From contig URRM01000092.1 of NCBI GenBank assembly GCA_900550295.1, positions 1 through 6,022 of the forward strand: a DNA stretch of 6,022 nucleotides, read 5' to 3'. The translations under genes and the position numbers were made by a program. The notes below the pieces were generated by a model. It saw only the letters and a program-made list of their open reading frames with translations. It ran no database searches and had not been told where the DNA came from. This stretch comes from an uncultured bacterium. Its GTDB lineage: Bacteria; Cyanobacteriota; Vampirovibrionia; Gastranaerophilales; Gastranaerophilaceae. Positions 1 to 5,412 of the stretch are shown here, in pieces (position 1 is the first letter of the stretch; each line of letters starts with the position of its first letter).

Positions 1-46
1 CACGCCGCCAGCGTTCGTCCTGAGCCAGGATCAAACTCTCCATTGT
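1..46 (-). rRNA. rrs: 16S ribosomal RNA, 5' end only (partial)
   Basis: The minus strand reads AGAGTTTGATCCTGGCTCAG, the universal bacterial 16S start (E. coli positions 8-27), followed by GACGAACGCTGGCGGCGTG. Counting back from the A at E. coli position 8 (window position 39) puts the mature 5' end near 46; that end is an estimate. Only the first bases of the gene are present and the rest lies left of the window. The short stub is compatible with Firmicutes or Melainabacteria and does not identify the organism. It marks the left edge as the start of an rRNA operon transcribed leftwards. Confidence 0.97.
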
Positions 47-65
47 CAGAAAGTTTATGTCCATC

Positions 66-89
66 GTTTATCGAGGCTAATCGATAAAC
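66..89 (-). other. Hairpin in the 16S leader, just before the mature end
   Basis: GTTTATCGA (66-74) and TCGATAAAC (81-89) form a perfect 9-bp stem with a 6-nt loop, about 20 nt upstream of the mature 16S 5' end on the transcribed strand. Precursor rRNA leaders often fold just outside the mature end as part of the processing stem. Whether this hairpin forms, or pairs instead with sequence beyond the 16S 3' end, cannot be seen here. Confidence 0.45.
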
Positions 90-186
90 TGCTCGACGTT
101 GTTTTAACACTAGCTTTTGCTTGTGTATTTTGTCCTAAATCATATTTTGTTAGAATCAACAAGTATATTTAGTCGTTTTCAGCTAT

Positions 187-207
187 TCTTTTTTCAATGT
201 TCAATCT
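187..207 (-). promoter_or_regulatory. Possible boxA-like antitermination element in the rRNA leader
   Basis: On the minus strand 187-207 contains TTGAACATTGAAAAAAGAAT. This resembles the Firmicutes rRNA leader element of the form TTGTTCTTTGAAAACT, which NusB/S10-type factors bind to prevent early termination. It lies in the leader between the proposed promoters and 16S, which is the right place. The match is partial and recalled from memory, so this is only a candidate. Confidence 0.3.
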
Positions 208-378
208 CTTTACTCGGCATCAATAAATTAAGGTTTATTGCGTCCTTAACATTACTTCTAATAGTAATCCCTTCGGCTGGGTTTGGAACTGGCAGATTTA
301 AAATCTTTAGGAGCCATTCCTCTAATTCCTTAACGGTTGCTTTCGATTTCGTTTTTCGTTTCGTTCGCTTCCGTACTT

Positions 379-409
379 ATTATGTTACACCTTCAATATT
401 TTTTGTCAA
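379..409 (-). promoter_or_regulatory. Proximal rRNA operon promoter
   Basis: The minus strand carries a perfect -35 TTGACA at 404-409. A -10 follows, either TAACAT (382-387, 16-bp spacer) or CATAAT (379-384, 19-bp spacer). The DNA upstream of the -35 (about 410-440) is rich in A and T tracts, as expected for an UP element of a strong stable-RNA promoter. Transcription would start near 372-375 and give a leader of about 325 nt before 16S. Confidence 0.6.
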
Positions 410-468
410 CACCTTTTTTGAAATTATTTTTTATTTTGTTTACAAAACTTCAAAATCAGGCAATTTTT

Positions 469-497
469 TACATATTACCCATTCGGGTAATTGTCTA
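469..497 (-). promoter_or_regulatory. Possible distal rRNA promoter with a palindrome in its spacer
   Basis: The minus strand has TAGACA (492-497), a 17-bp spacer, then TATGTA (469-474). A perfect 7-bp inverted repeat, ATTACCC (474-480) and GGGTAAT (485-491), fills the spacer and touches the -10. It could be a tandem P1 promoter to the proximal one, with the palindrome as a protein site. The hexamers are imperfect and no factor can be named. Confidence 0.35.
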
Positions 498-547
498 AAT
501 TTCAACAATAGCTTAATTTTCTCAAAAATTTTAATTTTAAAATCATA

Positions 548-566
548 TTAAGTTATGTTAACTATT
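548..566 (+). promoter_or_regulatory. Palindrome related to the putative DtxR-type sites at 5825-5904
   Basis: TTAAGTTATGTTAACTATT contains a perfect 5+3+5 inverted repeat, AGTTA-TGT-TAACT (551-563). It shares the GTTA-N3-TAAC core with both sites flanking the small-RNA promoter at 5825-5904, and matches the left of those (read on the minus strand) at 15 of 19 bases by my count. It lies 72 bp upstream of the secreted protein start codon. It could be an operator of the same regulator, but its outer halves are less like the DtxR/IdeR consensus and no clear promoter is visible next to it. Confidence 0.35.
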
Positions 567-624
567 TCCTTTTTTTAGGGTTCTCATTTAAACTGTTTCT
601 ATCTAATTACATGAATATATATAT

Positions 625-636
625 AAAGGAGATTGA
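625..636 (+). promoter_or_regulatory. Ribosome binding site that fixes the start at 638; possible small-RNA target
   Basis: AAAGGAG (625-631) lies 6 nt upstream of the ATG at 638. The 11 bases AAGGAGATTGA (626-636) are complementary at 10 of 11 positions to UCAACCUCCUU (5911-5921), the unpaired seed of the proposed small RNA. With one bulged A, a further UAUA segment upstream could also pair with AUA after the seed. Pairing here would block ribosome loading. Confidence 0.6.
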
Positions 637-637
637 C

Positions 638-1090
638 ATGCAAATTAATAAAACATGCTTATTACTTACAGCAGGAATCATGCTTTCTATCACTCCGGCA
701 TTTGCGGATGGTAATGCTTTTACACCGTTAAACTTTGACGATACAGCTTATTCTGTGCCAAACACAACAAGTACAACTTCAACAAAATCAACTCTTTCAA
801 CAACTTCTGCTACTTCTTCTAGCCAAGGTTATGTTGATACTAAAGCTGCCAGCACTCAAACAATCACAGGAAATGCAGATTTGCAAGGCGCAATTGCAAA
901 AATTGATACAGCATTAGAAGACATTAGAGCCGACCAAAATGTATGTAAGGCTAAATATGCTGATATTGATAATCAATACAAATTTATCAAAAACGAACGT
1001 TCTAACATGAAAAAACAAGTTAAAAAGAACGAAAAACGCATTAAAGAACTTACAAGAGCAAAAGCTAACTTAGGTAAAAACGTTCTATAG
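638..1090 (+). CDS. Small secreted protein with Ser/Thr-rich linker and C-terminal coiled coil
   Basis: The product is 150 residues long and its family is not recognised. An N-terminal signal peptide is clear: basic start, hydrophobic core (about residues 7-18) and an AFA|D cleavage site after residue 23, so export is likely. Residues 42-62 are a low-complexity Thr/Ser stretch. Residues about 82-145 are charged and heptad-like, predicted helical coiled coil, ending in a very Lys-rich segment (124-147). A single cysteine (103) remains after cleavage. The start at 638 is chosen over an in-frame ATG at 611 because AAAGGAG (625-631) sits 6 nt before it and the signal peptide then begins properly. 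The gene stands alone and ends in its own terminator. The coiled coil and basic tail could suit a cell-surface or periplasmic structural or binding role, but no function can be assigned. Confidence 0.85.
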   Translation: MQINKTCLLLTAGIMLSITPAFADGNAFTPLNFDDTAYSVPNTTSTTSTKSTLSTTSATSSSQGYVDTKAASTQTITGNADLQGAIAKIDTALEDIRADQNVCKAKYADIDNQYKFIKNERSNMKKQVKKNEKRIKELTRAKANLGKNVL

Positions 1091-1113
1091 TAAGAATTTT
1101 ACAAGATTAAATT

Positions 1114-1145
1114 AAAGCATGGGATGAAAATTCCATGCTTTTTGT
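1114..1145 (+). terminator. Intrinsic terminator after the secreted protein gene
   Basis: AAAGCATGGGAT (1114-1125) pairs with ATTCCATGCTTT (1130-1141) in a 12-bp stem with one G-U pair and a GAAA tetraloop, followed by a run of Ts (1139-1143). It starts 23 nt after the stop codon. This separates the secreted protein from the downstream ABC gene and argues that the latter has its own promoter. Confidence 0.85.
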
Positions 1146-1180
1146 ATATTAAATATTTAGATGATGAAATTTGCACATGT

Positions 1181-1205
1181 ACATGTATAATATATATATA
1201 CATGT
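1181..1205 (+). promoter_or_regulatory. -10 box and inverted repeat spanning the ABC gene start codon
   Basis: TATAAT (1186-1191) is a perfect -10 whose expected start point (about 1198) falls only a few bases before the ATG at 1202. No good -35 is seen at normal spacing. ACATGTATA (1181-1189) and TATACATGT (1197-1205) form a perfect 9-bp inverted repeat that covers the -10 and encloses the start codon. No Shine-Dalgarno sequence is present, so a leaderless or near-leaderless message is likely. Confidence 0.45.
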
Positions 1206-2158
1206 CAAATATATTAGAAATTAAAAATTTGAATTTAGGATTCAATACAGAAGAAGGCTTTAGGCAAGCTCTTTTTGACGTTTCACTATCAATAAAAAGG
1301 GGTGAAATGCATGCTCTTGTCGGAGAATCCGGTTGTGGAAAAAGCATGACAGCAATGAGTATTATAAAACTTTTGCCCAAAACTGCTTCTATAAAAGGTG
1401 GAAAAATCTTATTCAAAAACAAAGATATACTTGAACTTGATTCAAAACACACCCGAGAATTAAGAGGTTCACACATTGCACTTATTCCGCAAGATCCGAT
1501 GACTTCTTTAAATCCTCTTTATACTGTTGGCAATCAACTTTTAGAAATTATCAAATTGCATCAAAACTTAAAGGGTAATGATGCAAAGAAAAAAGCTATT
1601 GAAGCATTAGAAATGGTTCAAATTCCGTCTGCAAAAGAGCGTTTTAACCAATACCCTCACGAATTTTCAGGAGGTATGAAACAGCGTGCTATTATTGCCA
1701 TGGCGCTTGCTTGCAATGCAGAGTTTATAATTGCAGATGAACCGACTACAGCTTTAGACGTAACTATTCAGGCCCAAATAATGAAGCTTCTTGGGGACAT
1801 AAAAAAAGATGTTGGGGCATCAATTCTTTTAATCACGCATGATTTAGCGCTTGTTAGTGAACATGCTGATGAAGTTTCTGTTATGTATGCAGGTAGAATA
1901 GTTGAAAATGCTCATACAAAAGAATTTTTTGACAACACAAATCATCCGTACTCTCTTGGGTTAATAAAATCAATACCGAGCAGTAGAGAGCGTAAACTTT
2001 CAGTCATAAAAGGTCACCCGCCATCAATTATGGATAACATTGAAGGTTGCAGGTTCCACAATCGTTGCAAATTTTGCATTCCAAATCTTTGCAATAAAAA
2101 AGTTCCTGAATTGATGACTGTCGGAAACGACCATGTTTCAGCATGCTTTTTGAACTAA
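1202..2158 (+). CDS. Oligopeptide/dipeptide-type ABC transporter ATP-binding protein (DppD/OppD family)
   Basis: This is the cytoplasmic ATPase subunit of a peptide or nickel type importer, 318 residues and near normal length. Motifs in order: Walker A GESGCGKS (41-48), Q-loop PQDPMTSLNP (Q97), signature FSGGMKQR (155-162), Walker B FIIADEPTTALD (175-186) and switch histidine H213 in ITHD. The C-terminal region (from HPYSLGLIKSIPS, 248-260) is the oligopeptide-transporter C-terminal domain with a cysteine set C283, C289, C292, C297 and C315, of the kind reported to bind an iron-sulfur cluster in some OppD/DppD proteins. The start at 1202 is chosen because residues before it in frame are not part of the fold and would begin inside the upstream terminator. 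No Shine-Dalgarno sequence precedes it. No permease, binding protein or partner ATPase is adjacent, so it is an orphan here. Substrate cannot be told from sequence. Confidence 0.92.
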   Translation: MSNILEIKNLNLGFNTEEGFRQALFDVSLSIKRGEMHALVGESGCGKSMTAMSIIKLLPKTASIKGGKILFKNKDILELDSKHTRELRGSHIALIPQDPMTSLNPLYTVGNQLLEIIKLHQNLKGNDAKKKAIEALEMVQIPSAKERFNQYPHEFSGGMKQRAIIAMALACNAEFIIADEPTTALDVTIQAQIMKLLGDIKKDVGASILLITHDLALVSEHADEVSVMYAGRIVENAHTKEFFDNTNHPYSLGLIKSIPSSRERKLSVIKGHPPSIMDNIEGCRFHNRCKFCIPNLCNKKVPELMTVGNDHVSACFLN

Positions 2159-2166
2159 GCATACGA

Positions 2167-3192
2167 CTATCTTTTATTCAATGGAATACAACCAAACAAT
2201 TTAACTTTATTTTGGTCGATTTTGACAGCTCTAATTAAATTAAACAAATAATAATTGCTTTTAGGAAGGATTCCTTTAAAATAACTCAAAACATCTCTTA
2301 AATATGGTGTTTTTGCTATGTATTCAAACCAAACATTAGACTTTGTACAGTCAATTGAGTTCCAAGGCTTTACTGAAGTTGCGTAATGTAACTGAATTGG
2401 ATGATCTAAAGCATAGGCAATTTCATCCGCCGAATTGAATACATCCTGTTTCATGTCTTCTTTCGTTTTGTAAGTATCATAAGCATACGTACAAACCATT
2501 GAATTTATTGGCAATAATTTTATGAAAGGTGCGCAAATAATATTAACGGTATCTTGTTCAGGTTGTTTTATTCTGTATGAATTTTTTATCGCAAAGTTAT
2601 AAAATTTTTCTTCGCAGTTATCTTCTCTCATTTTCTTTAGATTAAATATCCAATAACCAGCACCGGTTAGTAACTTCTCTCTTTCTTCTTCTGTAAAATC
2701 AGAATAAATTTGTTTATACATGGTTTCGATGTGTCCGCCTTTTTTCATGACACCTCTTATGCCTGCAAGGTAGTTCTCTTCGTCATCTTTGAATTTAACA
2801 AATTCTTCTGAAATATCACCGCAATAAACAACATCAACATCAGTAATTATTATTTTGTCATATTGAGGAAATAATGACGGTGCGCAAAATTTATAAAACA
2901 TCTCTTTTGTGTAGTGACCTTTTGAGTTTGTTTGTTCAAATAAATCTTTAAATTTATTATTCATATTTACGAACTCAAGACTGGCATTTTTAAACCCTGA
3001 TATTATAGACATCAAATTTTTTTGATTTTGTAACGTTATATCAGAATGCAAAACATACAACTTATAAAAATAATTCTTGTTTGCATTTTCAAGCATAGAT
3101 AAAAACGCAACACTTGCAGGTATTGCATAGTTGTCATTAAAACAGTGCATTACGGGAATTACTAATTCCTTATTAATATCTTTATTATCCAT
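2167..3192 (-). CDS. Family 8 glycosyltransferase
   Basis: The product is 341 residues and resembles GT8 retaining glycosyltransferases such as the LPS galactosyl/glucosyltransferases, which transfer a hexose from a UDP-sugar. Seen in the sequence: an N-terminal Rossmann-like start (residues 10-50, IPVMHCFNDNYAIP), the metal-binding DxD in IITDVDVVYCGD (D118, D120), the conserved PEQDTVN (211-217) and the C-terminal metal/nucleotide motif QLHYATSVKPW (267-277, with H269 and K275). No signal peptide or membrane segment is obvious, so it should act at the cytoplasmic face. The ATG at 3192 is followed directly by the fold; the upstream GGAA is only a weak ribosome binding site. It stands alone, with its stop 8 bp from that of the convergent ABC gene. 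Acceptor and sugar are unknown; a cell-envelope glycan or surface polysaccharide is likely. Confidence 0.9.
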   Translation of the reverse strand: MDNKDINKELVIPVMHCFNDNYAIPASVAFLSMLENANKNYFYKLYVLHSDITLQNQKNLMSIISGFKNASLEFVNMNNKFKDLFEQTNSKGHYTKEMFYKFCAPSLFPQYDKIIITDVDVVYCGDISEEFVKFKDDEENYLAGIRGVMKKGGHIETMYKQIYSDFTEEEREKLLTGAGYWIFNLKKMREDNCEEKFYNFAIKNSYRIKQPEQDTVNIICAPFIKLLPINSMVCTYAYDTYKTKEDMKQDVFNSADEIAYALDHPIQLHYATSVKPWNSIDCTKSNVWFEYIAKTPYLRDVLSYFKGILPKSNYYLFNLIRAVKIDQNKVKLFGCIPLNKR

Positions 3193-3238
3193 TTTATATT
3201 CCGTGTAAAATCTTATAGTTATTATTCTCCAAGGATAT

Positions 3239-3281
3239 TAAAAGGCTGAAAGTCATGCAACACATGACTTTCAGCCTTTTA
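3239..3281. terminator. Nineteen-bp perfect hairpin upstream of the glycosyltransferase
   Basis: Positions 3239-3257 and 3263-3281 are exact reverse complements, giving a 19-bp stem with a 5-nt loop (CAACA on plus). The stem base is A/T tracts on both sides, so it can look like a terminator in either direction (TTTTATATTT on plus, TTTTAATATCC on minus). It ends 46 bp before the glycosyltransferase ATG. It could end leftward read-through from dut-DUF1015, or sit in the leader of the glycosyltransferase as an attenuator if transcription starts at the TATAAT on minus at 3298-3303. Confidence 0.7.
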
Positions 3282-3297
3282 TATTTAATAAAGCTCA

Positions 3298-3303
3298 ATT
3301 ATA
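3298..3303 (-). promoter_or_regulatory. Candidate -10 box for the glycosyltransferase
   Basis: The minus strand reads TATAAT exactly at 3298-3303, preceded by TGCCTAT. No good -35 is seen at 16-18 bp. A start near 3291 would give a leader of about 100 nt containing the 19-bp hairpin at 3239-3281. A second weak candidate, TATAAG, lies closer to the gene. Confidence 0.3.
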
Positions 3304-3318
3304 ATAGGCATACGACAA

Positions 3319-3444
3319 ATCATGTTTTAAATCTCTGTAATGCATGTGCAGACATGATTTGACATGTTTTAAAAAGCGGTATTCATGACTACGACATGAA
3401 TACACATGTTTCAAAAGCTGACTTCCATGACTAGGCTTTGTTAT
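3319..3444. repeat. Three diverged 42-bp tandem repeats with helically phased CATG cores
   Basis: Units at 3319-3360, 3361-3402 and 3403-3444 align without gaps at a period of exactly 42 bp, each opening with CATGTTT near its start. Adjacent units match at a little over half of positions. CATG occurs at 3321, 3343, 3353, 3363, 3384, 3395, 3405 and 3426, with steps of 22, 10, 10, 21, 11, 10 and 21 bp, all close to whole turns of B-DNA. The middle unit also forms a 9-bp hairpin (3379-3387 with 3395-3403, 7-nt loop). The repeats are too diverged and short-spaced for a CRISPR array. A protein-binding array or a structured RNA is possible. Confidence 0.6.
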
Positions 3445-3508
3445 TAGCCTATTTACATTATCTAAAATACGTTACATTAGTTAACATTTTTAGTTTTTTT
3501 ATAACGAA

Positions 3509-3552
3509 CCCGCCGTTCAATTAAAATTGAACGGCGGGACTTTTCTTTTTTA
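3509..3552 (+). terminator. Strong intrinsic terminator, better oriented on the plus strand
   Basis: CCCGCCGTTCAAT (3509-3521) pairs perfectly with ATTGAACGGCGGG (3526-3538), a 13-bp GC-rich-based stem with a TAAA loop. On plus it is followed by ACTTTTCTTTTTTATC, a good U-tract. On minus it lies 30 nt beyond the DUF1015 stop but is followed by TTCGTTATAAAAAAA, not a U-tract. It may still end the dut-DUF1015 message, or it may end an unannotated plus-strand transcript arising in 3281-3500. Confidence 0.75.
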
Positions 3553-3568
3553 TCTTATTTTCTTATAA

Positions 3569-4885
3569 TTAATCTTCTAAAGGATTTATCACTATTCCTG
3601 AAAGTAATTTTGGATAAAAATATGTTGACTTTTGTGGCATACGTTCACCAGCTTCTGAAATTCGTTTTATATCTTGAATTTTTGGATATGCCATTATAAA
3701 CGAAGCTTCTGCTGTACCGTTATCAATCATATCAAAGGCTTCTGACTCTTGTTTGATATACAAAATTCCGTCTTGTGCCATTTGCTCTTCTTGTGTATAG
3801 CCCAGTTCTTTTGAAATAATAACCTTATGCAACACAATTAAGTCTAATGATTTCAAAACTTCCGGAACTTTATACTCATCAAGAATGTCATCTACATCTT
3901 CTCTTAATTTCAACAAATAAAATTTATTTTGATTTTTTAAGTACAAGCCCATTGAAATACGCTCTTTTGAAGACTTTTCAATATTTTCCAAAAGCTTTAT
4001 ACGCATTGCATCTTTTGTATTTGCATCAAAAGAAATTTCTTCAACATCAAAGTATTTTTTCACTTTTTCCAACAAATCATTTTTATCTATTGAACGAGTT
4101 AAAATACGGTGAGTCGGGAAGATTAGTAAATCATCCTCTAAGTTTGTAAAATAACTCATTACATAATTCCAAGGCTCGTTGCCTATTGAGTTTAAAACAG
4201 TTTTACGCATTTCGTTTCTATAATTCATTGCCGTTTCGTAGCGATGATGACCGTCTGCAATAAGGCATGTTTTATCACTTAAAACATTTTCAATCAAAGT
4301 TAAAGTTTTTTCATCATCAATTTTATAAACAATATTTTGAACACCTAAGTCGTCAGTAACGTCAATAAATGGTTTTTGAGAGTAGTCGATTGCGTTTTCA
4401 ATTTGTTTTTGTGAATCTGAATATACCAAAAATACTTGAGAGAAATTAGCTTTACATTTTTTTGTAAGATTTAATCTGTCCGCTTTTGGTCCGCCCATTG
4501 TATATTCGTGAGGTAAAATATTTTTGCTTTCAAAATCTTCAATACGATTTCGTGCAATAAAACCTTTTCTTGTAATCTTTTTGCCATTTTTTTCATAATT
4601 TTGGATTAAGTAAAGAATACAAGGTTTTTCTGTTTTTACCAAAACTTTTTCGCTAAGCCATTTTTGATAATTTTCAAAAGCCACATTATAGCGATTGTTT
4701 TTATCATCTAAATTTGTCGAATTGTTTGCCAATATTAATTTTACAACATTATAATCGCTACGGGCTTCAAGTTCATCCCTGTAATCGTCAAGGATTACAT
4801 CATATGGCGGTGCTATAACATCCTCCATTTTTACTTTATCTTGGTTATAAACAACCGCATTCAACGGCTTAACTTCAATAGTCAT
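3569..4885 (-). CDS. DUF1015 family protein
   Basis: The product is 438 residues, typical of the DUF1015 family of soluble cytoplasmic bacterial proteins. Family landmarks: APPYDVI (25-31), PHEYTMGGPKADRLNL (125-140), the central IADGHHRYETAMNY (209-222), NLEDDLLIFPTHR (248-260) and the C-terminal GERMPQKSTYFYPKLLSGIV (413-432). The DGHHR motif resembles the nucleotide-handling motif of ParB/sulfiredoxin-like and free-serine-kinase proteins; a kinase role is an inference and not shown here. The start at 4885 is chosen over in-frame upstream codons (frame open to 4948) because GGAGG (4891-4895) precedes it by 5 nt and MTIEVKPLNA is the expected N-terminus. It follows dut by 43 bp on the same strand, so the two are probably co-transcribed. 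Confidence 0.9.
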   Translation of the reverse strand: MTIEVKPLNAVVYNQDKVKMEDVIAPPYDVILDDYRDELEARSDYNVVKLILANNSTNLDDKNNRYNVAFENYQKWLSEKVLVKTEKPCILYLIQNYEKNGKKITRKGFIARNRIEDFESKNILPHEYTMGGPKADRLNLTKKCKANFSQVFLVYSDSQKQIENAIDYSQKPFIDVTDDLGVQNIVYKIDDEKTLTLIENVLSDKTCLIADGHHRYETAMNYRNEMRKTVLNSIGNEPWNYVMSYFTNLEDDLLIFPTHRILTRSIDKNDLLEKVKKYFDVEEISFDANTKDAMRIKLLENIEKSSKERISMGLYLKNQNKFYLLKLREDVDDILDEYKVPEVLKSLDLIVLHKVIISKELGYTQEEQMAQDGILYIKQESEAFDMIDNGTAEASFIMAYPKIQDIKRISEAGERMPQKSTYFYPKLLSGIVINPLED

Positions 4886-4928
4886 ATTTTCCTCCATGTT
4901 TTTGTTAATTATTGCATAATGCGGGATG

Positions 4929-5363
4929 TTATTTGCCAGTTGAGCCAAAACCGCCTTCGCCTCGTGAAGTTTCTGTTAATTCAGTTACCACCTCTATTTT
5001 TGCTTGTTCGTATTTTGCGATTACCATTTGTGCAATTCTTTCATCAGGCAAAATTGTGTATTCTTCATTTGAAACGTTTACAACAGGAATACAAACTTCA
5101 CCTCTGTAGTCTTCGTCAATAGTACCGATACAGTTAATTAAAGTTATACCATGCTTAATTGACAAACCTGATCGAGGACGAATTTGTGCTTCATAACCAT
5201 GTTCTAATTCAATCTTCAAGCCTGTTGGAATTAATTTTCTTTCCAAAGGTTTTAATGTTATAGGTTCTGAAATAGCCGCACACAAATCCATTCCGGCTGC
5301 GCCTTCTGTTTTGTATTCCGGTAACACTTTGTTATGCGCTAATCTTTCAATCTTTAAAATCAT
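4929..5363 (-). CDS. dut: Deoxyuridine 5'-triphosphate nucleotidohydrolase (dUTPase)
   Basis: This enzyme hydrolyses dUTP to dUMP and pyrophosphate, keeping uracil out of DNA and supplying the dTMP precursor; the family works as a homotrimer in the cytoplasm. All five motifs are present in 144 residues: I AGMDLCA (23-29), II PRSGLSIKHG (63-72), III GTIDEDYRGEV (80-90) with the catalytic Asp83 and Tyr86, IV ERIAQMVI (108-115), and V RGEGGFGSTGK (134-144), the glycine-rich tail that closes over the triphosphate. Length and motifs indicate an intact enzyme. AAAAGGAG (5372-5379) lies 8 nt before the ATG at 5363. It is first in the probable operon with DUF1015 and is divergent from the metal regulator. 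Its promoter overlaps that of the regulator. Confidence 0.97.
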   Translation of the reverse strand: MILKIERLAHNKVLPEYKTEGAAGMDLCAAISEPITLKPLERKLIPTGLKIELEHGYEAQIRPRSGLSIKHGITLINCIGTIDEDYRGEVCIPVVNVSNEEYTILPDERIAQMVIAKYEQAKIEVVTELTETSRGEGGFGSTGK

Positions 5364-5391
5364 TTTTATTTCTCCTTTTATCCCTACAAAA

Positions 5392-5400
5392 ATAATAACA
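5392..5400 (-). promoter_or_regulatory. Extended -10 promoter for dut
   Basis: The minus strand reads TGTTATTAT (5392-5400), an extended -10 (TGn plus TATTAT) with no clear -35. Transcription would begin near 5385 and leave a leader of about 22 nt containing the AAAAGGAG ribosome binding site. The same nine bases occur in the proposed small-RNA promoter at 5861-5869. It lies only about 16 bp from the divergent -10 of the regulator gene. Confidence 0.5.
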
Positions 5401-5412
5401 TAAAAACTTTTG

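Larger units (their letters stand above)
47..637. other. Long gene-free stretch: rRNA leader, promoters and upstream region of the next gene
   Basis: No convincing protein gene lies in these 591 bases. A plus-strand open frame (117-551) is antisense to the rRNA leader, starts at TTG, has no ribosome binding site and is rich in Phe and Ser, so it is treated as spurious. The stretch holds the 16S leader with several small inverted repeats (for example CAATAAA 221-227 with TTTATTG 234-240, and ATTACT 251-256 with AGTAAT 263-268), two candidate rRNA promoters, and from about 545 onward the region upstream of the secreted protein gene. Confidence 0.7.
3193..3568. other. Gene-free interval between glycosyltransferase and DUF1015 genes
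   Basis: No open frame with a ribosome binding site is present in these 376 bases. They contain, left to right, the short upstream region of the glycosyltransferase, the 19-bp hairpin (3239-3281), a candidate minus-strand TATAAT (3298-3303), the 42-bp CATG repeats (3319-3444), a small hairpin TAGGCT (3432-3437) with AGCCTA (3446-3451), an AT-rich stretch, and the 13-bp terminator stem (3509-3538). Confidence 0.7.

Noticed and set aside
117..551. 144-codon plus-strand open frame upstream of the 16S gene
   Set aside because: It is antisense to the rRNA leader, begins at TTG without a ribosome binding site, has Phe/Ser-rich noise composition and overlaps the rRNA promoters.
1124..1201. Longer N-terminus for the ABC ATPase
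   Set aside because: It would start inside the upstream terminator hairpin, lacks a ribosome binding site and adds a Cys/Tyr/Ile-rich segment foreign to the family.
1099..1476. Minus-strand open frame opposite the ABC gene
   Set aside because: It is a shadow of the well-supported ABC ATPase and has no ribosome binding site or recognisable motif.
3319..3444. Possible small CRISPR array
   Set aside because: The shared part of each 42-bp unit is short and diverged, no repeat is conserved over 20 bases or more, and no cas gene is present.
3847..4149. Plus-strand open frame inside the DUF1015 gene
   Set aside because: It is antisense to conserved DUF1015 coding sequence and has no family features.
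4886..4948. Longer N-terminus for the DUF1015 protein
   Set aside because: The extension overlaps the end of dut, and the ATG at 4885 has a proper GGAGG site and the family N-terminus.
4841..5122. Plus-strand open frames over dut and the DUF1015 start
   Set aside because: They lie opposite the intact dUTPase motifs and have no support of their own.
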